Shown here piece by piece: positions 1 through 5,157 of a DNA stretch of 5,265 bases (positions are counted from its first letter, which is position 1; each line of letters begins with the position of its first letter). Below the pieces are notes generated by a model that was given only the letters and a program-made list of their open reading frames with translations, was not told the origin of the DNA and did not search any database. This stretch comes from JAEUKA01 sp035340095 (GTDB lineage: Bacteria; Myxococcota_A; Polyangia; Palsa-1104; JAEUJZ01), in NCBI GenBank assembly GCA_035340095.1, contig DAORGN010000277.1, positions 1 through 5,265 of the forward strand, read 5' to 3'. The position numbers were made by a program, and so were the translations under genes.

Positions 1-1
1 T

Positions 2-508
2 TTTACTCCGCAAGGGGACTACTGCCGCTACCAGTGTCTTACTCCATGCACGCAGGAAACGTGGTCTACAGAGTCGCTGTTTGCGACGTTTCTGCCGCTC
101 GTTGACAAGCGGACACAGCAGCTTCCGCGCGGGATGCATCCGAAGTGTCCGCGCTGTGGCGGTCCGACATTCCTGAATGTGCGCGGTGGCGACTGGTTTG
201 TCGAAACCCCCTATGAAGAGGAGTCGGCGCGCCATGCGGAATGGCTGGCCAAGCATGTGAAAAAGCGGCTGCTGGTGCTCGATCTGGGGTCGGGATTTAA
301 CACCCCGATGTGGATTCGCTGGCCAGCGGAAAATCTGGTGGCGGAACACCCAAATGCGCGGCTTGTGCGGGTGAACTTGCACAATCCGGAAGTTCCCAGC
401 GCGATTGCGGATCGCGCGGTGAGCTTTGCCAGTGGCGCGGACGTGGTGATCGACGCGGTGCTGCGCGAGCGGCTTCTGCGGGCACGATCAGACAGCGCGA
501 CACTCTGA
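2..508 (+). CDS. Sir2-family NAD-dependent protein deacylase/ADP-ribosyltransferase, C-terminal part (5' partial)
   Basis: The frame is open from the left edge to TGA at 506-508, giving 168 residues of a protein that begins outside the window; the internal ATG at 134 is not the start. Visible residues include QGDYCRYQC-LTPC (residues 4-16) and CPRCGG (49-54). Together these give a four-cysteine zinc site (C12, C16, C49, C52), with an extra Cys at 8. They are followed by GGDWFVETPY, LVLDLGSGFNTP and a C-terminal Rossmann-like part (RLVRVN, then AVSFASGADVVIDAVL). The spacing between the two Cys pairs is longer than in classical sirtuins. From memory, the GDY-xx-x-QC-xx-PC and LxLGxGFNTPxxIRxP signatures match the SirTM-like sirtuins, some of which ADP-ribosylate lipoyl-carrier proteins beside macrodomain genes. 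The NAD-binding N-terminus is not visible, so deacylase and ADP-ribosyltransferase activity cannot be told apart. A DUF1285 gene follows 12 bases downstream. Confidence 0.85.
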   Translation, partial: FTPQGDYCRYQCLTPCTQETWSTESLFATFLPLVDKRTQQLPRGMHPKCPRCGGPTFLNVRGGDWFVETPYEEESARHAEWLAKHVKKRLLVLDLGSGFNTPMWIRWPAENLVAEHPNARLVRVNLHNPEVPSAIADRAVSFASGADVVIDAVLRERLLRARSDSATL

Positions 509-520
509 TAGTCTCGGCGT

Positions 521-1081
521 GTGTCATCGTCACATGAAGTCGACTCCGTTTTACCGGACGAAATTACCAAGCTGCTCGCCGATCCGAGCCTGCCGGAACC
601 CATCGCCAACGCGCTGCGCGCCGGAATGAAACTGGAACGCATCGAGCTGGATGCCGAAGGTTGTTTTTGGCACCAGGGCGAGCGCTTTCAAAATGACAAG
701 CTAAGCTCCCTGTTTCATCGCTCGATTCAGCGCACCGACGGTGGAACCTATCTGATTGTGATTCCGCCCTATTCCTATCCGTTTGTGGTGGCCGACGCGC
801 CGCGGCAGGTCCGGCACATTCGGCAAGATGACGCGCGGGTGTGGCTTGTGCTTTCGGATGAACAAGAGCAGATCCTGGACCCGTCGACGCTCAGCTACGT
901 GCCGGATCGCGGACTGTACTGCCAGGTCGATGCACCCGGTGTCCAGCGCTGGCCCGCGCGTTTTCTGCGCCCAGCGTACTACGCGCTGCTTTCGCACATC
1001 GACCAGCAGGGGGAAGACTATTTTCTCGATTTGCCGGGGGGGCGCTGGCCGATACCGGTCGTTTCGCAGCCGCCGCGCTGA
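521..1081 (+). CDS. DUF1285 family protein
   Basis: This 186-residue protein of unknown function matches the DUF1285 family in length and signatures. It has G47-CFWHQGE (aromatic-His-x-Gly near the start of the domain), SSLFHRSIQRTDGGTYLI (63-80), VVADAP (89-94, the 'V-x-DAP' element), then RFLRPAYYALLSHI (147-160) near the end. No signal peptide or membrane segment is seen, so it is probably cytoplasmic. The start is GTG: an in-frame stop lies at 509-511 just upstream, and the next in-frame Met is residue 36, which would remove a helical N-terminus (DEITKLLADP...). No good Shine-Dalgarno sequence lies before it. With only 12 bases after the sirtuin stop, it is probably translated from the same message. 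Function is unknown; the family assignment is by motif recognition only. Confidence 0.8.
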   Translation: MSSSHEVDSVLPDEITKLLADPSLPEPIANALRAGMKLERIELDAEGCFWHQGERFQNDKLSSLFHRSIQRTDGGTYLIVIPPYSYPFVVADAPRQVRHIRQDDARVWLVLSDEQEQILDPSTLSYVPDRGLYCQVDAPGVQRWPARFLRPAYYALLSHIDQQGEDYFLDLPGGRWPIPVVSQPPR

Positions 1082-1159
1082 ATCGCTGCGCAACGTGGCT
1101 TGTCGCGGCGGTGTCGGGGGTTCCTGGCCGTCGTGCGCAGTCATGCATGAGCTTGGTAT

Positions 1160-1188
1160 TTGTCAAATTCTTTGCGGAAAACGACGAT
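1160..1188 (+). promoter_or_regulatory. Possible sigma70-type promoter for the lipoprotein gene
   Basis: TTGTCA (1160-1165) matches the -35 consensus at five of six positions. Seventeen bases later GACGAT (1183-1188) matches the -10 consensus at only three of six. It sits in the AT-richer part of the gap and would leave a leader of about 80 bases. The -35 hexamer overlaps the small palindrome at 1158-1168. The weak -10 makes this a tentative call. Confidence 0.22.
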
Positions 1189-1262
1189 TTGCGGCTTGCC
1201 GGGGTGGTTTGATGCGTGGTAGTGACCCACACGTCCGACATCGGATTACCTGACAAACCATC

Positions 1263-1268
1263 AAGGAG
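1263..1268 (+). promoter_or_regulatory. Shine-Dalgarno site of the lipoprotein gene
   Basis: AAGGAG lies five bases upstream of the ATG at 1274. It is the strongest ribosome binding site in the window and fixes the lipoprotein start. Confidence 0.85.
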
Positions 1269-1273
1269 TAGAA

Positions 1274-1903
1274 ATGCGTTCGTTTTCAGCAATGTTCCTA
1301 GTTCTGGCGACTGCAGCGACGGGCTGCACGCACTTTCATACCAACATGCTTTCGGAGTCGATCAAAGCCTTCTCTGCGAAGGCGAAGCCGGCCAACCAAA
1401 AAGTGTGGGTCGCTTCCGTCGCAGACAGCAATGCCTGTGATAGCGGCTGCCAGCTCCCCGGCTCGTGTGGCAAGTCGTCGAGCCCGCTCGGCGGCAAGGG
1501 CCTGTTTGGTGGCATGGGCGGCGGCGGCAGCGACAAGCTGGCCTACGAAGTCATCACCAACTACCTGACCCAGAACCAGACGATGAAGGTCGTCGAAAGC
1601 CACCGCCACAACTACGCGACGGACACGCGGGTCGAAACGCGCAAGAAGCTCGATGTCGCGATGGAAGGCAAAGCCGTTGCGTCGAGCATGTCGTGTGAAG
1701 ACCTGTGCCTCCTCGATGAAGCGAAGAAGCGCAACGCCGACAAGGTGCTGACCTATCACATCATCGACATGGGCGCCAAGAAGCTGACGATTCACTATCG
1801 CCTGAGCGATGTGAAGAGCGGCACCGTCGACGCTTCGTACACCCTGCACGTCAGCCACCCGCAGCAAGCGGGCGACGTCAGCTTCGTCGAGCCGGCACCC
1901 TAG
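1274..1903 (+). CDS. Predicted secreted lipoprotein, possible CsgG/LpoB-like fold
   Basis: This 209-residue protein has a short lipoprotein signal peptide: R2, hydrophobic SAMFLVLATAATG, then C18. The -3 to -1 residues (A-T-G) are an acceptable though not classical lipobox, so the mature protein should be acylated at C18 and membrane-anchored. A cysteine cluster (C55, C59, C65) and a Gly-rich stretch (GGKGLFGGMGGGG, 73-85) follow. The rest reads as alternating helices and strands: an AYEVITNYL helix, KVVES strand, DEAKKRNADKVLTYHII, then LTIHYRLSDVKSGTV. This pattern is reminiscent of the CsgG/LpoB/TolB-N-like fold of periplasmic lipoproteins. A further Cys pair occurs at SCEDLC. I do not recognise a named family, and the fold is inference. 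The start is secured by AAGGAG. The gene stands apart from the upstream pair by 192 bases and ends 9 bases before the convergent minus-strand gene. Confidence 0.85.
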   Translation: MRSFSAMFLVLATAATGCTHFHTNMLSESIKAFSAKAKPANQKVWVASVADSNACDSGCQLPGSCGKSSSPLGGKGLFGGMGGGGSDKLAYEVITNYLTQNQTMKVVESHRHNYATDTRVETRKKLDVAMEGKAVASSMSCEDLCLLDEAKKRNADKVLTYHIIDMGAKKLTIHYRLSDVKSGTVDASYTLHVSHPQQAGDVSFVEPAP

Positions 1904-1912
1904 TCAGCGCGC

Positions 1913-2785
1913 TTAGTAGGGCAGGGGGGACAGCAAAACTTCGGCGCACAGGCCGAAGTGATCGCTGGGATAGACGCCATCTGTATCGGCGCGATCGAGG
2001 ACGATGCGGCAGTCCGTAACGGTGCCGCGTCCGTCCCGACTCGCGGGACTTACAAAAATGTAGTCGAGCCGGCGATCGTTTTGCAAAAAGCGCAGCCGCT
2101 GCGTATACGGATTCCGTCGCGACCAGGTGTAGCCCGGTCCTTTCGGGTCATCGGTTGCGCAAAGGAATGCGTCTTGGTAGTACGTGCGCCGTCCTCCCAG
2201 CGTATGCAGTCCGCGCAGAAAACGCAGCTCATCACTATCGGGCGTCGCGTTAAAATCGCCGGCCAACAGCGTCAGCTTGGCGCCCCCTGAAACACTCTGC
2301 GCATGGGCTTTTAGGAATCGGTCTATCGCTTCGACTTGCTGTTCGCGCGCGATTCCGTCCGTCATCCGGTAGTGCAGATGTGTCGTCGCTGCGATCACTG
2401 TCCCCACTTGCGTTTGGATGTCCGCGATGAGCAGCACCCGTCGTTCTTCCGGACGTTCATTTGGCAGCTCATGGACGACGTGGGCGGCAATCGGCAGCCG
2501 CGACAGAATCGCCAGACCTTCCGTTCCGCCGCCCCACGCTGAAGCCGGCGCAAACACAAACGACATTCCCAAGTGCTCTGCAAGCTGTTCCGCGGTGTTG
2601 CGCAGCGTACCGGGAATTTCGCGAACTTCTTGCAGCGCCACCACATCCGCGTCGAGCGCACGCAGCTCCTTTTGGCACAACGGAAAGCGTTTTTCGAACG
2701 GCCCCTGTTCCCCCCACAGGTTCAGTGTGACCAACCGGAGTCGGATGTTTTCCGTCGCTGCTGCGTTTTCGATGGGGCGTGTCAT
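1913..2785 (-). CDS. Endonuclease/exonuclease/phosphatase family protein
   Basis: This 290-residue enzyme carries every catalytic block of the EEP (DNase I-like, exonuclease III/sphingomyelinase) superfamily: TLNLWG (20-25, Asn22), ALQEVRE (50-56, metal-binding Glu53), GLAILSR (90-96), TTHLHYR (134-140, His136), AGDFNATPDS (175-184, Asp177 and Asn179), GYTWS (218-222), RRLDYIFVSP (238-247, Asp241) and SDHFG (274-278, catalytic Asp275-His276). It should therefore be an active Mg-dependent phosphodiesterase or phosphatase; the substrate (nucleic acid, phospholipid or small phosphoester) cannot be read from the sequence. There is no signal peptide, so it is probably cytoplasmic. The ATG at 2785 is chosen because it overlaps the queD stop as ATGA (translational coupling) and the conserved domain begins about 16 residues later. 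A GTG at 2848 would lie inside queD. It is the last gene of the minus-strand run. Confidence 0.93.
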   Translation of the reverse strand: MTRPIENAAATENIRLRLVTLNLWGEQGPFEKRFPLCQKELRALDADVVALQEVREIPGTLRNTAEQLAEHLGMSFVFAPASAWGGGTEGLAILSRLPIAAHVVHELPNERPEERRVLLIADIQTQVGTVIAATTHLHYRMTDGIAREQQVEAIDRFLKAHAQSVSGGAKLTLLAGDFNATPDSDELRFLRGLHTLGGRRTYYQDAFLCATDDPKGPGYTWSRRNPYTQRLRFLQNDRRLDYIFVSPASRDGRGTVTDCRIVLDRADTDGVYPSDHFGLCAEVLLSPLPY

Positions 2786-3168
2786 CCGCGGTTTCGCACA
2801 GGTCCGTGCGGTCCATAGTAGATGCAGCGCGAGTCCACCGTTTCCCACAACGTCACCGAGCAGAGACCAGGCAGCGACGGGAAAATGCGATCGAAGACAT
2901 ACCGCGCGATGACTTCGCTCGTGGGATTTTCAAGCCCCGGAATTTCGTTTAAGAGCCGATGATCGATCGAGTCAATCACCGGCTGCACCACCCGGTCGAG
3001 ATCATAAAAATCGATCAGGAAACCGGTCTCTTCATTGGCTTCACCGCCGAGCACCACATCAATTTTGAACGAGTGCCCGTGCATCCGCCGACAGCGATGG
3101 TTGTCGGGGACTTTGGGCAGAAAATGGGCTGACTCAAAGCGGTACTCGCGAACTAGCTCCACGTACAT
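2782..3168 (-). CDS. queD: 6-carboxy-5,6,7,8-tetrahydropterin synthase (QueD)
   Basis: This 128-residue T-fold enzyme converts 7,8-dihydroneopterin triphosphate to 6-carboxytetrahydropterin, the second step towards preQ0/queuosine. Visible features are FESAHFL with zinc ligand H15, the nucleophile-plus-zinc motif C26-RRM-H30-G-H32, LIDFYDL (51-57), the D69-H70 catalytic pair in IDHRLLNEIPGLENPTSEV, and E109 in LWET. The C-x3-HGH form and the IPGLENPTSEV block are those of QueD rather than eukaryotic-type PTPS, and E. coli QueD is of similar size (121 residues). The ATG at 3168 is preceded by an AGGA eight bases upstream, and the conserved N-terminus (YVELVREYRFESAHF) starts there. It lies 25 bases after the SEC-C gene and overlaps the next gene by ATGA. 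No other queuosine gene (queC, queE, queF) is in the window. Confidence 0.95.
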   Translation of the reverse strand: MYVELVREYRFESAHFLPKVPDNHRCRRMHGHSFKIDVVLGGEANEETGFLIDFYDLDRVVQPVIDSIDHRLLNEIPGLENPTSEVIARYVFDRIFPSLPGLCSVTLWETVDSRCIYYGPHGPVRNRG

Positions 3169-3193
3169 CGATCGGTCCTGTGTCTTTCGCTGG

Positions 3194-4066
3194 CTAGTTT
3201 GCGCCGTGGCATTTTTTGTATTTTTTGCCGCTGCCACATGGACAGGCATCGTTGCGACCCACTGCGGTCTGCGGACGCTGCTTGGATTGGTTGCGCAGCT
3301 GTCTTTGCGACGCGAGCAGCGGCGAGACCTGATCACGCATGAAGCGATAGCGATTTTCGTACATCTTCACAAGCTGCGGCTGCGACGAAAGCAGGTTGGA
3401 TACCAGCACAAACAGACTGTTGGCATCGACGCCCGGCGTCACTTCCAGCACCGCCGGTTCCTTTTTGGGCAGCGAAAAGTTTACGACGCCAATCTTCTGC
3501 GCCGCACCGCCCGGACCGGGGGACACCACCGTCCAGACCACGCGCTTACAGTCGCACTTGGGTTCGATGCAGTAGGCATCCTGCAGACCTATCGAAACCT
3601 GGGGCGCGGGCTTTGGCTCTTCACCTTCGGCGGCGGGCTGCTTTTCATCCGATGTCATCGTGAAAAGCGGAATCCCTTCGGCGCGGAAGACGTGCTGCCA
3701 CAGCACCATTTCACCTGGCTTTACCCCCGACCAGTCGAAGTAGCGGAAGTGCAGCGTCTTGCCAAACTCACGGGTGTCCGTGTAGTGCTTGCGCAGGTTG
3801 TCGAGCTGGCCGCTCTGGATGGCGTCGCGCACGCCCTTGCGCAGAATCTCCCGTCCGGGGGCATTCTGGTTGTCGAGAAAATCGACCCGCTGCGTGCCCA
3901 AGTCGACCGTCATCACCACCCCGCCGACCCGCAAGTGAGCGGTCGCGCAGTCACAGGCATGATCACCGCAATAAAATTCCTCGACTGGCTGGCCAGCGAC
4001 GGAAAAGGGCGGATCTTTTTTCAGGTTTTCGGTTTCCGGAACGTCTCGATAGGGAATCAGGGCCAT
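3194..4066 (-). CDS. SEC-C motif protein with a duplicated C-x4-C-x-C domain
   Basis: This 290-residue cytoplasmic protein ends in a canonical SEC-C zinc motif (GRNDACPCGSGKKYKKCHG, 270-288; ligands C275, C277, C286, H287), the type found at the end of SecA, where it binds zinc and SecB or the ribosome. The rest is not SecA. It has two similar cysteine motifs, YCGDHACDC (32-40) and YCIEPKCDC (165-173), each followed by beta strands and then a helical segment (SGQLDNLRKHY at 85-95 against SSQPQLVKMYENRY at 227-240). This suggests an internal duplication of about 100 residues. A charged, Pro/Ala-rich linker (DEKQPAAEGEEPKPAPQ, 140-156) separates them. C-x4-C-x-C plus SEC-C combinations occur in uncharacterised bacterial proteins; the function is unknown, and metal or protein binding is only inferred. 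The ATG at 4066 directly precedes the conserved part; its ribosome binding site is weak. It lies 53 bases after gmk and 25 before queD. Confidence 0.9.
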   Translation of the reverse strand: MALIPYRDVPETENLKKDPPFSVAGQPVEEFYCGDHACDCATAHLRVGGVVMTVDLGTQRVDFLDNQNAPGREILRKGVRDAIQSGQLDNLRKHYTDTREFGKTLHFRYFDWSGVKPGEMVLWQHVFRAEGIPLFTMTSDEKQPAAEGEEPKPAPQVSIGLQDAYCIEPKCDCKRVVWTVVSPGPGGAAQKIGVVNFSLPKKEPAVLEVTPGVDANSLFVLVSNLLSSQPQLVKMYENRYRFMRDQVSPLLASQRQLRNQSKQRPQTAVGRNDACPCGSGKKYKKCHGAN

Positions 4067-4119
4067 GGCTGGTTTTGTCTCTGCAAACGTGCGTAAAAAG
4101 GGAAGTTAGGGTGGCAGCG

Positions 4120-4800
4120 CTAGGCTTCACCACCGGCCAGGATTCGTTCCGCAACCGCCGCGCGGTTTGTGGTCAGACAGGCTGCGGCACAGGCTTCCTC
4201 GTCGTCGGACGGAGCGCGACCTTCGGCTTTGGCCAGCTCGCGTAGGTAGACGGCGCGCAGCTCGTCATAGCCGACCGACAGATCGCGGTTTAGGACCAGG
4301 TAGTGGTACATCGAAAAATGCGAAAGCTCGTCGCGGGCTTTGCGCAGACGGGTCGCGATGACTTCTTCGCTGTCGGTGCCGCGGCCTCGAAGGCGCGCTT
4401 CCAAGATCGGCAGCGACGGCGGCAGGATGAAAATCAGACGTGCTGCGTCGGCAAACTCGGCCAGGATGCGGGTCGCGCCTTGGTAATCGATGTCGAGCAG
4501 GACTTTGCAGCCGCTTGCCAGCGCTTGCCGCACGGTTTCAATCCCGGTGCCGTAGCGTCGTCCGTGAACCCAGTTCCATTCGGCAAACGCGCCGCGGCTT
4601 ACCATGTCGTCGAACGTCGCGTCGCTGACGAAGTGATAATCGACTCCGTCACGCTCGCCACTGCGCGGCGGACGGGTTGTATACGACACCGAAAACCGCA
4701 GCTCGGGCCTTTCCGCGAGCAGTCGTTTGCACAGCGTGGTTTTTCCAGCCCCCGACGGGGATGACACCACAAGCAAAAGACCTGTGCCGGCTTGCGTCAT
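4120..4800 (-). CDS. gmk: Guanylate kinase
   Basis: Guanylate kinase transfers phosphate from ATP to GMP to make GDP and is essential for GTP/dGTP and (p)ppGpp pools; it is cytosolic. The 226-residue protein has the P-loop SSPSGAGKTT (13-22, K20). The GMP-binding region follows: SVSYTTRPPRSGERDGVDYHFV (start at 37, including S39, R43, R46 and Y55), then FAEWNWVHGRRYGTG (72-86, with E74 and Y83). LLDIDYQGA (101-109) and the lid GRGTDSEEVIATRL (139-152) complete the set. All expected motifs are present, so it should be active. It is about 20 residues longer than most bacterial enzymes because of an Ala/Glu-rich tail (after about residue 193). ATG at 4800 starts 3 bases after the remA stop, implying co-translation. 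The usual downstream partner rpoZ is not present in the following sequence. Confidence 0.97.
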   Translation of the reverse strand: MTQAGTGLLLVVSSPSGAGKTTLCKRLLAERPELRFSVSYTTRPPRSGERDGVDYHFVSDATFDDMVSRGAFAEWNWVHGRRYGTGIETVRQALASGCKVLLDIDYQGATRILAEFADAARLIFILPPSLPILEARLRGRGTDSEEVIATRLRKARDELSHFSMYHYLVLNRDLSVGYDELRAVYLRELAKAEGRAPSDDEEACAAACLTTNRAAVAERILAGGEA

Positions 4801-4803
4801 CGC

Positions 4804-5106
4804 TTAGGCCTCGTCACGAGCGGACGCTTCGCCATCGGCACCGAGCGCGCTCGACGACGCACCACCAATGCCACCGCGTTCCAGTCGTTCCGCCACCGTT
4901 TCGGTTTGCAGCGCCGACAGCACGATGTGATCCGAATCCGTAATCAGGATCGATCGCGTCCTGCGTCCCTGCGTCCCGTCGATGAGTCGTCCGGCCTTGC
5001 GCGCTTCTTCTTTGACACGCTTCATCGGCGCCGATTCTGGACTGACGATCGCCACCACGCGCTCAGCGACCACTGCGTTGCCGTATCCGATGTTGACTAG
5101 ACGCAC
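4804..5106 (-). CDS. remA: RemA-like DUF370 family regulator
   Basis: This 100-residue protein has the DUF370/RemA signature almost throughout: RLVNIGYGNAVVAERVVAIV (2-21), SPESAPMKR (22-30), LIDGTQGRRTRSILITDS (41-58) and HIVLSALQTETVAERL (60-75). In Bacillus subtilis RemA is a DNA-binding activator of biofilm matrix genes; members next to gmk in other phyla are mostly unstudied, so the regulatory role here is by homology. After about residue 77 there is a low-complexity tail rich in Gly, Ser and Ala that the core family lacks. No ATG is available. GTG at 5106 is chosen because family members begin M-[KR]-L-[IV]-NIG[FY]GN; GTG at 5112 or TTG at 5124 would add two or six residues. It lies between yicC (51-base gap) and gmk (3-base gap), a widely conserved order. 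Confidence 0.92.
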   Translation of the reverse strand: MRLVNIGYGNAVVAERVVAIVSPESAPMKRVKEEARKAGRLIDGTQGRRTRSILITDSDHIVLSALQTETVAERLERGGIGGASSSALGADGEASARDEA

Positions 5107-5157
5107 GGCCACACCACAAAACAAAAGACCATCTGCGCGAAGTTTGTCGAGGCTGGG

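Larger units (their letters stand above)
1082..1273. other. Intergenic leader region upstream of the lipoprotein gene
   Basis: No convincing coding frame occupies these 192 bases. The middle part (about 1141-1195) is clearly richer in A and T than its surroundings, as expected of a promoter. It contains a perfect 10-base palindrome TCATGCATGA (1141-1150) and a second short palindrome ATTTG-T-CAAAT (1158-1168). Nearer the gene there is a nested set of inverted repeats (TGGTTTG 1205-1211 with CAAACCA 1254-1260, GGTA 1218-1221 with TACC 1247-1250, TCCG 1234-1237 with CGGA 1242-1245) ending just before the ribosome binding site. No terminator with a T-run is visible after the DUF1285 gene. Confidence 0.6.

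Noticed and set aside
1086..1140. CTGCGCA / TGCGCAG inverted repeat after the DUF1285 stop
   Set aside because: It has seven pairs with a 41-base loop and no following T-run; it does not look like an intrinsic terminator and is easily due to chance in GC-rich DNA.
701..1253. Open frames overlapping the DUF1285 gene on both strands (783-1253 plus, 701-1144 minus)
   Set aside because: They are Arg/Cys-rich, low-plausibility products in other frames of a gene with recognisable DUF1285 motifs.
1298..1867. Minus-strand open frame of 189 codons opposite the lipoprotein gene
   Set aside because: It has no recognisable motif or ribosome binding site. The plus-strand gene has AAGGAG, a signal peptide and lipobox. 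Long antisense frames are expected at this base composition.
2786..2848. 21-residue N-terminal extension of the EEP protein from a GTG at 2848
   Set aside because: It would overlap the conserved end of queD. The ATG at 2785 forms the ATGA overlap and fits the family start better.
3169..3336. N-terminal extension of QueD of 56 residues
   Set aside because: The extension is Arg/Lys/Ser-rich, overlaps the end of the SEC-C gene and is absent from QueD. ATG at 3168 has an AGGA site and matches the family N-terminus.
3035..4096. Plus-strand open frame of 353 codons opposite the SEC-C and queD genes
   Set aside because: It is longer than either gene but is their antisense. Its product lacks recognisable motifs, whereas the minus strand gives a canonical SEC-C motif and a full QueD signature.
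4067..4136. Possible terminator or promoter between gmk and the SEC-C gene
   Set aside because: On the minus strand a GGTGG/CCACC pair and a later T5 run exist, but the stem is only five pairs with a 15-base loop and the T-run is 10 bases away. No good promoter hexamers were seen.
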